Under the pieces are notes generated by a model. It was not told the origin of the DNA. It did no database searches and saw only the letters and a list, made by a program, of their open reading frames with translations. Positions 1 through 5,458 of a stretch of 5,458 nucleotides of DNA are shown here, piece by piece. Every line of letters starts with the position of its first letter. Within the stretch, counting starts at the first letter, position 1. The stretch is from Sphingomonas sanxanigenens (GTDB lineage Bacteria > Pseudomonadota > Alphaproteobacteria > Sphingomonadales > Sphingomonadaceae): positions 1 to 5,458 of the forward strand of contig QFNN01000151.1 of assembly GCA_003240855.1 (NCBI GenBank), in the 5' to 3' direction. The position numbers and the translations under genes were made by a program.

Positions 1-365
1 GAGGACATGCTTTCGACGCCAGCGGCGATGAACGCATCGCCCGCGCCGATCGCGATCTGACCGGCGGCCATGTGGATCGTGTACATGGACGAGCCGCAGA
101 AACGGTTGAGCGTCGCGCCGCCCAGCGTCTGGGGCAACCCTGCGAGCAGCGAGGCGATGCGCGCAATATTGTTGCCCTGCGGACCTTCCGGATAGGCGCA
201 GCCCATCAGCACATCCTCGATCAGCGCGGGATCAAGCCCGCTGCGATCGACGAGCGCACGGATCGCGATCGCCGCCAGATCATCGGGGCGCGTGGCCGCA
301 AGCGGCCCCTTGCGCGCAAAAGCGAAGGGGGTGCGGACATAGCCCGCGATCACGGCTTTGGTCAT
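1..365 (-). CDS. Thiolase (acetyl-CoA C-acyltransferase family), N-terminal part, truncated by window edge
   Basis: Reading the minus strand from the ATG at 365-363 gives 121 codons that run off the left edge, so the C-terminal two thirds are not visible. The protein opens with a thiolase start (AVIAGYVRTPFAFARKG). Around residues 52-66 it has the family stretch VLMGCAYPEGPQGNN. The nucleophilic-cysteine motif NRFCGSS lies at 87-93, with Cys90 as the expected acyl-carrying residue, followed by MAAGQIAIGAGDAFIAAGVESMS. Thiolases cleave 3-ketoacyl-CoA or condense two acetyl-CoA. The wording resembles FadA/FadI-like acyltransferases of beta-oxidation more than PhaA biosynthetic enzymes, but the C-terminal His and Cys motifs are out of view, so the subclass stays open. 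An AGGAGAG ribosome site (375-381 on the complement) sits 9 bases before the ATG and supports this start. The gene diverges from the TetR gene, and the regulator could act on both sides of the spacer. I see no damage in the visible part. Confidence 0.93.
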   Translation of the reverse strand, partial: MTKAVIAGYVRTPFAFARKGPLAATRPDDLAAIAIRALVDRSGLDPALIEDVLMGCAYPEGPQGNNIARIASLLAGLPQTLGGATLNRFCGSSMYTIHMAAGQIAIGAGDAFIAAGVESMS

Positions 366-409
366 GGGCGTTATCTCTCCTGCGGCTTCTTGAGCTTTAC
401 CGTCGCCGT

Positions 410-438
410 CACAGACAATCCGCGGCGCGGGCTGTCAA
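410..438 (-). promoter_or_regulatory. Possible promoter of the thiolase gene
   Basis: On the minus strand there is a perfect TTGACA -35 hexamer (438-433). After a 17-base spacer comes TCTGTG (415-410), a poor match to a -10 box. The placement would give an mRNA leader of about 40 bases to the thiolase ATG. The spacer contains an 11-base perfect dyad, CCGCG-g-CGCGG (420-430), where a repressor could sit, although such GC palindromes are common by chance at this base composition. Only the -35 is strong. The TetR gene on the other strand shows no convincing promoter that I can pick out in the same spacer. Confidence 0.3.
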
Positions 439-515
439 CTGCGCTCTGGCCGGGATCGGGCCGAGGCAATGATCCTCTTGGCAAATGCGCAGACGAAAGC
501 CAGTGAGGGGCCGCG

Positions 516-1097
516 ATGCGATATGATAGCGAACATAAGGCGCGGACGCGCCAGCGCGTGCTGAAGGAAGCCTCCCTCGCGATCCGCGAGGAAGGCGCGG
601 GCAATATCGGCGTGGCCGACATAATGGCGCGCGCCGGGCTGACGCATGGCGGCTTCTATGCTCATTTCAAATCCAAGGACGAGCTGATCGCAGAGGCGAT
701 CACGCATATGTTCGAGGATCGCTATCCGCTCTTCTTCAGCGACATTGCCGAGGGCGATCCTCGCGCGGCGCTGGCGACCTTCATCGACCATTATCTCTCG
801 CCCCAGCATGTCGCGGCATCGCGCCATGGCTGCCCGATCCCGGCATTGGCGAGCGAGCTGCCGCACCTCCATGCCGATGCGCAGCGGCGTTTCGCAGCCG
901 GCGCGCGCCGGCTGTCGCAGGCGCTGGCGACGCTGATCGGGCGCGCAGGCCTGCCCGACGCCGAGACGCTGGCGCGATCGGCGCTGGCCGAACTGGCCGG
1001 CGCGGTGGGGCTGGCGCGCGTGGCGGAGGACGAGGACGAAGCCCGGGCGATATGCGACGCGTCGCGCGCCGCGGTGAAGGCGCGCCTCGGCCTCTGA
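516..1097 (+). CDS. TetR/AcrR-family transcriptional regulator, probable local repressor of the efflux operon
   Basis: This is a 193-residue protein, the usual length for a TetR one-domain-plus-ligand-domain repressor. The N-terminal DNA-binding domain covers about residues 8-55. The helix-turn-helix runs through IGVADIMARAGLTHGGFYAHF (31-51) and ends in the typical KSKDEL (52-57). The rest (about 60-193) is an all-helical dimerisation and ligand domain. It contains HGCPIPALASE (104-114), and Cys106 aligns by eye with the sensing Cys106 of E. coli NemR. The ATG at 516 has GAGGGG (505-510) five bases upstream. The gene diverges from the thiolase gene and lies 101 bp upstream of the MFS gene on the same strand, the usual place for a regulator of an adjacent pump. 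The repressor role is inferred from family and position; the ligand is unknown. The thiolase gene is an alternative or additional target. Confidence 0.93.
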   Translation: MRYDSEHKARTRQRVLKEASLAIREEGAGNIGVADIMARAGLTHGGFYAHFKSKDELIAEAITHMFEDRYPLFFSDIAEGDPRAALATFIDHYLSPQHVAASRHGCPIPALASELPHLHADAQRRFAAGARRLSQALATLIGRAGLPDAETLARSALAELAGAVGLARVAEDEDEARAICDASRAAVKARLGL

Positions 1098-1104
1098 AGG
1101 GGCG

Positions 1105-1126
1105 GCTATCCTATATTTAGGTTTGC
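1105..1126. promoter_or_regulatory. Imperfect 22-bp dyad, candidate TetR operator upstream of the pump operon
   Basis: Centred between 1115 and 1116, 8 of 11 base pairs are symmetric. The core CCTATATTTAGG (1110-1121) matches in 5 of 6 pairs, and the outer GC/GC ends at 1105-1106 and 1125-1126 also pair. The stretch 1107-1124 is mostly A/T inside otherwise very GC-rich DNA, which makes it stand out. Size and symmetry suit a TetR-family operator, and the site lies between the regulator gene and the pump gene. It also contains TATATT (1112-1117), which could serve as a -10 box, but I find no good -35 at the correct distance before it. Binding is an inference. Confidence 0.4.
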
Positions 1127-1144
1127 AGTCGGGCCGGAAACATC

Positions 1145-1173
1145 TTGTCCGCACCGGCAAAGACAGGAAATAA
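1145..1173 (+). promoter_or_regulatory. Weak candidate promoter for the efflux operon
   Basis: TTGTCC (1145-1150) resembles the TTG-type -35 element common in alphaproteobacteria. It is followed after 17 bases by AAATAA (1168-1173), a poor -10. If used, transcription would begin about 20 bases before the MFS start codon, and the dyad at 1105-1126 would lie just upstream of the -35. The match is weak. Read-through from the TetR gene is an equally good explanation for expression of the operon. Confidence 0.18.
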
Positions 1174-1198
1174 GGCCCGCTGAAGGGAGCTCGCCGGC

Positions 1199-2842
1199 AT
1201 GCAGGTCACCCATGAAGGGGACTATAAGTTCGCGCCGGAAGAACGGCCGCTGCTCCCCGGCTCACCCTTTTCGCCGGCGCACAGGCCCGCGCGGCGGATC
1301 GCCTACGCCTTCGCCGCGCTGCTGACCGGGATCGCATCGACCTTCGGCAACGCGCTCGTCACGGTGAATACGGTCAATCTGGCCGGCGATCTGGGCATCT
1401 ATGTCGTCACCGCCAGCATCCTCCCCGCCATCTATGCGGCGATGACCGGCACGGCGGCGCTGACGCTGGTCAAGGGACGCGCGCAGTTCGGCGTGCCCGC
1501 CGTCACCCACGGACTGCTGATCGCCTATGCGACGGCGGGGATGATCCAGTATCTGTTCCCCAGCCTGTCGACGGCGATCCTCGTGCGCGCGGTGGCCGGG
1601 CTGTGCGCTTCGGCGCTGATCACGATGACGCTCTATAATCTGATGCAGGCCTTTCCGGCGCGCCATCGGCCGCTGGCGCTGCTGTTCGGGATCAGCCTGC
1701 CCCAGCTTGGCGTTCCGCTGGCGCGGCTCGTGCCTGTCGAGCTGCTGTCGCTCGACCATTGGCGCGGGCTGCACCTGATCGAGACGGGAATGGCGCTGCT
1801 CGTGCTGGCCGTCAGCCTGGCGCTGCCGCTGCCGCGCAGCGAGCGAAGCAAGGCGTTCCAGCCGCTCGACATCCTCATCATCCTGCTGTTCATCCCGGCT
1901 ATCCTGCTGGTCTGCGTCGTGCTGAGCGTCGGGCGCTTCTACTGGTGGACGGACACGCCCTGGCTGGGCGTCGCGCTGGCGGCGGCGGTGCCGCTGTTCG
2001 CCGCCGTGGTCATCATCGAGCTGGCGCGCGAAAAGCCGCTGATTCACGTCCGCTGGATCAGCTCCTACGAGATGATGCGCTTCATCATCGTCGCGGCGAT
2101 GGTGCGCATTGCGCTGGCCGAGCAGACCTATGGATCGATCGGCCTGCTCACGTCGGGCGGGCTCAACAACGACCAGCTTCACACGCTCTTCATCTTCGTC
2201 GCGCTCTCGATGGTCGCGGGCATGATCGTCGCCGCGCTGACGCTGAAGGAAGAACATATCCGCTATCAGGTGATTACCGCCGCGCTGATCGTGGCGCTGG
2301 GCGCGTGGATGGACACCGACGCGACCAATATTACCCGGCCCCACCAGCTTTACATCAGCCAGTCGCTGATCGGGTTCGGCACCACGCTGTTCATCGGGCC
2401 GGCGCTGGTTTTTGGATTCATTCGCGTGCTGCGGCAGGGCGTGGACGTTTTCCTGACCTTCGTGACCATGTTCAGCATTTCGCAGAATGTCGGCGGCCTC
2501 GCCGGGTCGGCGCTGCTCGGCAGCTATCAGGTGATGCGGGTGAAGGCGCATTCCTCCGCGCTGTCCGAACATCTGGTCGCGGGCGATCCGCAAGTCGTCG
2601 CGCGCATCCAGGACGGCGTCCGGACGCTTGCGCCGACGATCACCGACCCGGCGGCGCTGAGCGCGCAGGGCGCGGGTTTGCTTGGGCAGGCGATGACGCG
2701 CGAGGCGACCATATTGGCCTATAATGACGTAGCGATGCTCGTCGCCGAAGTCGCGCTCGCGACTGCGCTCTACGTCATCTATGTCGCGGTTCATAATGCG
2801 TTGCAGCAGCATCGGCTGTCTGCCTTGGGGGCACAGACATGA
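1199..2842 (+). CDS. MFS efflux permease, DHA2/EmrB-like (14 transmembrane helices)
   Basis: This 547-residue inner-membrane protein is predicted to be a proton-driven drug or small-molecule exporter and the pump of the tripartite system. A hydrophilic N-terminus (1-32) precedes hydrophobic segments at roughly 33-55, 67-88, 98-120, 125-149, 155-177, 190-212, 223-246, 254-275, 291-308, 325-347, 356-371, 386-410, 415-440 and 505-532, fitting the 14-helix plan. A loop of about 64 residues (441-504) before the last helix is a known EmrB-type feature. DHA2 traits include R130-x3-G134 in helix 4, WRGLHLIE (188-195, compare WRWIFLIN) and EKPLIHVRW (278-286). The classical motif A is not recognisable after helix 2, and motif C is degenerate (GISLPQLGVPLARL, 164-177, lacking GPxxGG). 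AAGGGAG (1183-1189) lies 9 bases before the ATG and supports the start. The stop overlaps the next start by ATGA, which ties the gene to the adaptor. The substrate cannot be read from the sequence. Confidence 0.9.
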   Translation: MQVTHEGDYKFAPEERPLLPGSPFSPAHRPARRIAYAFAALLTGIASTFGNALVTVNTVNLAGDLGIYVVTASILPAIYAAMTGTAALTLVKGRAQFGVPAVTHGLLIAYATAGMIQYLFPSLSTAILVRAVAGLCASALITMTLYNLMQAFPARHRPLALLFGISLPQLGVPLARLVPVELLSLDHWRGLHLIETGMALLVLAVSLALPLPRSERSKAFQPLDILIILLFIPAILLVCVVLSVGRFYWWTDTPWLGVALAAAVPLFAAVVIIELAREKPLIHVRWISSYEMMRFIIVAAMVRIALAEQTYGSIGLLTSGGLNNDQLHTLFIFVALSMVAGMIVAALTLKEEHIRYQVITAALIVALGAWMDTDATNITRPHQLYISQSLIGFGTTLFIGPALVFGFIRVLRQGVDVFLTFVTMFSISQNVGGLAGSALLGSYQVMRVKAHSSALSEHLVAGDPQVVARIQDGVRTLAPTITDPAALSAQGAGLLGQAMTREATILAYNDVAMLVAEVALATALYVIYVAVHNALQQHRLSALGAQT

Positions 2843-3936
2843 CGGACGACAGAAGCACTCCGGCGCCCGAGGCCCCGCCCCCGCGTTTCTGGAGCCCCGC
2901 GCCGCGCACGCCGCTGACCATCGGCGTCATCATCCTCGTCGCGATCGGGGCGGTGCTGGCGATCCTTGCCGCCTGGGGACTGCCGCCGTTCCGCGGCCCC
3001 ATCCAGAAAACCGACAACGCCTATGTGCGCGGTCGTACGACGATCATCGCGCCGCAGGTGAGCGGCTATGTCTCTCAGGTGCTGGTGCGCGACTATGCGC
3101 AGGTGCGGGCAGGCGAAGTGCTGGTGCGCATCGATGATTCGATCTACCGCGCCCGCGTCGCGCAGGCGAAGAGCGACGTCGCCGCCGCCGAAGCCGCGCT
3201 CGCCAACAGCCAGCAGGCGCATGCCGCGCGCACTGCCGCGCTCAGCGGGCAGACCGCCAATGTCGCCAACGCCGAGGCCCAGTTGCTGCGCGCCCGCGCA
3301 GACATGGCGCGCGTCAACGATCTGGTGAAGGACGGATCGGTTTCGGTGCGCGAGCGCGACCAGACATTGGCGGCGCTGCGCGCGGCCGAGGCAGGCGTTC
3401 GCCAGGCGCAGGCCGGCGGGCGGATCGCGCAGGAAGATATCCGCACCGTCGATGTCGGGCGCGGCGGATTGCAGGCGCAGGTGGAAGCCGCGCGCGCGCA
3501 GTTGCGCCTCGCCGAGATCAATCTGGGCTACACGGTGATCCGCGCGCCCGAGGCCGGGCAATTGGGCGAAGTCTCCGTGCGGCTGGGGCAGTTCGTCACC
3601 AACGGCACCCAGTTGATGGCGCTGGTGCCGCCCGACCGCTGGATCATCGCCAATTACAAGGAAGCGCAGACGCGCCGCATGGCGGTGGGCCAGCCCGTGG
3701 CCTTCACGGTCGACGCGCTGGGCAGCCGCGAGCTGAAAGGCCATATCCAGCGCATTGCGCCGGCGACGGGATCCGAATTCGCGGTGCTCAAGCCCGACAA
3801 TGCGACGGGCAATTTCGTGAAGGTGCCGCAGCGCATCGGCATCCGCATCCTGCCCGATCCCGGCCAGCCGCTCGCCGGGCGGCTGCGGCCGGGCATGTCG
3901 GTCGTCACCGTCGTCGATACGAGCCGCGATCGATGA
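2839..3936 (+). CDS. HlyD/EmrA-family periplasmic adaptor (membrane fusion protein)
   Basis: This 365-residue adaptor would link the MFS pump to the outer-membrane channel across the periplasm. A short proline-rich cytoplasmic tail (1-25) leads into one membrane anchor (about 26-46). Next come TDNAYV (58-63), typical of EmrA-like proteins, and the first lipoyl/biotinyl half-motif, IAPQVSGYVSQVLVRDYAQV (70-89) followed by AGEVLVRID. A long alanine-, glutamine- and arginine-rich helical hairpin follows (about 101-226). The second lipoyl half starts at YTVIRAPEAGQLG (231-243). The beta-barrel region contains WIIANYKEAQ (268-277), and the EmrA signature stretch ATGSEFAVLKPDNATGNFVK (309-328) precedes VPQRIGIRI. 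The protein ends with RLRPGMSVVTVVDT. The length is a little below E. coli EmrA. The start overlaps the MFS stop (ATGA, 2839-2842), which suggests translational coupling, and its own stop overlaps the next start. The gene looks intact. The family call is firm. Confidence 0.95.
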   Translation: MTDDRSTPAPEAPPPRFWSPAPRTPLTIGVIILVAIGAVLAILAAWGLPPFRGPIQKTDNAYVRGRTTIIAPQVSGYVSQVLVRDYAQVRAGEVLVRIDDSIYRARVAQAKSDVAAAEAALANSQQAHAARTAALSGQTANVANAEAQLLRARADMARVNDLVKDGSVSVRERDQTLAALRAAEAGVRQAQAGGRIAQEDIRTVDVGRGGLQAQVEAARAQLRLAEINLGYTVIRAPEAGQLGEVSVRLGQFVTNGTQLMALVPPDRWIIANYKEAQTRRMAVGQPVAFTVDALGSRELKGHIQRIAPATGSEFAVLKPDNATGNFVKVPQRIGIRILPDPGQPLAGRLRPGMSVVTVVDTSRDR

Positions 3937-5306
3937 AGCGCATTGCCTGCCTCCTGCCGCTGGCGCTCGCCGGCTGCGGCGCGGGCGAGCGCCCCGCGAC
4001 GCCCGGGAGCGCGGCCATAGGCGCGCCGGCAAGCTGGCGCGACGGGCCGGGAAGCGATGCGGCGATCGCCGGCGACTGGTGGAAGGGCTTCGGCGATCCC
4101 GCTCTGGGCGCGATCGTCGACAAGGCGCTGGCCAACAATCCCGACATCGCGATCGCGGCCGCGCGCGTGGCGGAGGCCGATGCGCAGTTCAGGCTCGCCC
4201 GGTCGCAGCAACGCCCCTCGATCGGCGGCGCGATCGGCGGGCTGGCGCGCGACCGGTCGGTCAGCCCCTTCGGCAAGCCCGAAGAGCAATCGGCGGCGCA
4301 ACCTTCGTTGTCGGCATCATATGAGATCGACCTGTTCGGCCGGCTGGCGCAGGCGACGGCGTCCGCGCGCGCGGCGCTGCTCGCCACGCGCGCGACGCAG
4401 GCGAGCGTGCGGCTGGCGGTCGCAGCCACAGCGGCGAACGGCTATATCACGCTGATCGGGCTCGACGCGCGGCTGGCGGTGCTGCGCGATACGCTGACCG
4501 CCCGCGCCGAATCGCTGCGCATCGCAAGGCGTCGCGCCGAGACGGGCTATTCGCCGCAGCTCGACCTCCAGCAGGCCGAGGCCGAATATCGCGCGACCGA
4601 GCAACTGATCCCGACCGTGGAACTGGCCATCCGCCGGCAGGAGGACGGGCTGAGCATCCTGCTGGGCGAGAGCCCGCGCGCGATCGAGCGCGGCGAGCCG
4701 CTGGCGGCGCTGGCGATCCCTACGCTCGACGGCGGGCTGCCCGCATCTTTGCTGCGGCGGCGCCCCGATATCGCGGCGGCCGAGCAGCAGCTTGTCGCCG
4801 CCGACCATGCGCTCGATTCGGCGCGCGCGGCTTTCCTGCCTTCGATCCGGCTCAACGCCTCGGCTGGTTATGCGGTGTCGACGCTGCTCGCCGACCCAAT
4901 CGGCATCTGGTCGCTGGGCGGAAGCATCCTCGCGCCGCTGTTCCAGGGCGGGCGGCTGCGCGCGCAGGCTGACAGCGCCGCCGCGCGGCGCGATCAGGCG
5001 GCCTTCGCCTATCAGAAAACCGCCCTCGGCGCTTTCCGCGACGTAGAGGATGCGCTGGCCGCAGTCGCCCGGACATCGGAACAGGAACAGGCGCTGGTCG
5101 CACAGCGCAGCGCGCTTGCCGAAGCGCTGCGCCTCGCCACCAATCGCTATCGCGCAGGCTATAGCGCCTATCTGGAGCAGCTCGACGCCCAGCGCGGGCT
5201 GCTGTCAGCCGAGCTTGCCCTGGCGCAGGTGCGCGCCGACCGCCTCAACGCCGTGGTCTCGCTCTACCAGGCGCTGGGCGGAGGATGGGACGCGAGCCTG
5301 CTTTAA
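3933..5306 (+). CDS. NodT/RND-type outer-membrane efflux lipoprotein (TolC-like channel)
   Basis: This 457-residue outer-membrane channel of the OMF family is the exit duct of the exporter. The N-terminus MKRIACLLPLALAGC is a short lipoprotein signal with lipobox LAGC (12-15). Cys15 would be lipidated, and Gly at +2 (no Asp) fits sorting to the outer membrane. Two homologous OEP halves follow. The first contains WWKGFGDPALGAIVDKAL (49-66), SYEIDLFGRL (129-138) and TGYSPQLDLQQAEAEY (204-219). The second contains LPASLLRRRPDIAAAEQQL (269-287), the hallmark of NodT proteins, then AFLPSIRLNASAGY (300-313), LAPLFQGGRLRAQ (333-345) and RYRAGYSAYLEQLDAQRGLL (405-424). The length is normal for the family. 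The start codon overlaps the adaptor stop (ATGA, 3933-3936). There is only a weak purine-rich stretch upstream, so translation probably depends on coupling. Having its own channel gene means the system need not borrow a housekeeping TolC. Confidence 0.96.
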   Translation: MKRIACLLPLALAGCGAGERPATPGSAAIGAPASWRDGPGSDAAIAGDWWKGFGDPALGAIVDKALANNPDIAIAAARVAEADAQFRLARSQQRPSIGGAIGGLARDRSVSPFGKPEEQSAAQPSLSASYEIDLFGRLAQATASARAALLATRATQASVRLAVAATAANGYITLIGLDARLAVLRDTLTARAESLRIARRRAETGYSPQLDLQQAEAEYRATEQLIPTVELAIRRQEDGLSILLGESPRAIERGEPLAALAIPTLDGGLPASLLRRRPDIAAAEQQLVAADHALDSARAAFLPSIRLNASAGYAVSTLLADPIGIWSLGGSILAPLFQGGRLRAQADSAAARRDQAAFAYQKTALGAFRDVEDALAAVARTSEQEQALVAQRSALAEALRLATNRYRAGYSAYLEQLDAQRGLLSAELALAQVRADRLNAVVSLYQALGGGWDASLL

Positions 5307-5309
5307 CGG

Positions 5310-5332
5310 CCGATCCGGCTTTGCCGGATCGG
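5310..5332. terminator. Hairpin closing the efflux operon, possible bidirectional terminator
   Basis: A perfect 10-bp inverted repeat (5310-5319 with 5323-5332, arms CCGATCCGGC/GCCGGATCGG) with a TTT loop starts four bases after the TAA of the channel gene. It lies between that gene and the convergent dehydrogenase gene. No T-run follows on either strand (the plus strand continues GTTCGGCG), so it is not a textbook intrinsic terminator. It may act as a U-tract-less terminator, as an mRNA 3'-end stabiliser, or with Rho. Confidence 0.6.
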
Positions 5333-5357
5333 GTTCGGCGCCCGCCCGCTCCCGACT

Positions 5358-5458
5358 CTAATACACCACGACGGATCGGATGGATTCGCCTTTGTGCATG
5401 AGGTCGAAGCCCTTGTTGATGTCGTCGAGCGAGAGGACATGGGTGATCATGGGATCGA
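5358..5458 (-). CDS. Zinc alcohol dehydrogenase, class III / S-(hydroxymethyl)glutathione dehydrogenase type, C-terminal fragment
   Basis: Only the last 32 codons and the stop (TAG, complement of 5358-5360) lie in the window; the start is beyond the right edge. The visible peptide reads DPMITHVLSLDDINKGFDLM, then HKGESIRSVVVY. The MITH...L-DDIN-GFDLMH-GESIRSVV pattern is the characteristic end of class III alcohol dehydrogenases (FrmA/AdhC/AdhI). These oxidise the glutathione adduct of formaldehyde with NAD+ in the cytoplasm. The catalytic zinc ligands and the cofactor domain are out of view, so another long-chain zinc alcohol dehydrogenase is possible. The gene is convergent with the efflux operon, with a 51-bp gap between stops that contains the hairpin. 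Nothing seen here says it shares regulation with the pump. Confidence 0.8.
   Translation of the reverse strand, partial: DPMITHVLSLDDINKGFDLMHKGESIRSVVVY

Noticed and set aside
256..275. Clustered GATCG/GCGATCGC palindromes in the thiolase region
   Set aside because: GATCG-type words recur all over this window, fit its codon usage and lie inside coding sequence, so I see no sign of a functional repeat.
466..486. Short direct repeat GGCAA in the divergent spacer, and TTGGCA (478-483) as a -35 for the TetR gene
   Set aside because: The repeat is only five bases, and no plausible -10 follows TTGGCA at a workable distance before the ATG at 516.
72..506. A 144-codon plus-strand frame over the thiolase fragment
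   Set aside because: It is the antisense of a clear thiolase sequence with its catalytic-cysteine motif and Shine-Dalgarno site. The plus-strand product has no recognisable fold.
435..1160. A 241-codon minus-strand frame covering the TetR gene and part of the divergent spacer
   Set aside because: The composition is Arg-rich with no domain, and it conflicts with the clear TetR protein on the plus strand.
1759..2724. A 321-codon plus-strand frame inside the MFS gene
   Set aside because: It is an out-of-frame reading of the MFS gene, dominated by Arg, Ala and Gly, with no start signal.
1262..2812. A 516-codon open frame on the minus strand, opposite the MFS gene
   Set aside because: Its translation is a low-complexity run of Arg, Gln, His and Asp with no domain, the typical antisense shadow of a GC-rich membrane-protein gene. 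The plus-strand MFS protein has clear family features and a ribosome site.
2791..4032. A 413-codon open frame on the minus strand, opposite the adaptor gene
   Set aside because: It spans two well-supported plus-strand genes, is rich in Arg and His, has no recognisable motif, and its frame follows from the codon bias of the sense strand.

Overview
The window is GC-rich DNA (CDS third positions are strongly G/C) with the codon and protein style of an alphaproteobacterium, most likely a sphingomonad (Sphingomonadales). That assignment is an impression from composition, gene order and protein wording, not a database match. Five genes or gene fragments are confident at the level of family, and a sixth fragment at the right edge is recognisable from its C-terminus. 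I see no RNA genes, insertion sequences, CRISPR arrays or attachment sites.

Layout. Positions 1-365 (minus strand) hold the N-terminal 121 codons of a thiolase, including its catalytic cysteine; the rest lies off the left edge. A 150-bp divergent spacer (366-515) separates it from a TetR-family regulator (516-1097, plus). A 101-bp spacer (1098-1198) follows, carrying an AT-rich imperfect dyad that is a plausible operator. Next comes a three-gene operon on the plus strand: a 14-helix MFS permease (1199-2842), an EmrA/HlyD-type membrane fusion protein (2839-3936) and a NodT-type outer-membrane lipoprotein channel (3933-5306). Both junctions are ATGA overlaps. A perfect 10-bp-stem hairpin (5310-5332) closes the operon. 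The last 101 bases (minus strand, convergent) encode the C-terminal 32 residues of a zinc alcohol dehydrogenase of the glutathione-dependent formaldehyde dehydrogenase (class III) type.

How the genes work together. The permease, adaptor and outer-membrane channel form a complete EmrAB-TolC-like tripartite exporter that would move a small, probably hydrophobic or aromatic, compound from the cytoplasm or inner membrane to the outside. The TetR protein directly upstream is the likely local repressor. Its ligand-domain cysteine (Cys106) aligns by eye with the redox/electrophile-sensing cysteine of E. coli NemR, so an electrophile or oxidant signal is a testable idea. The window is mostly a conventional regulated efflux locus. 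The less ordinary points are the divergent MFS signature motifs of the permease, the NemR-like cysteine, and the candidate operator.
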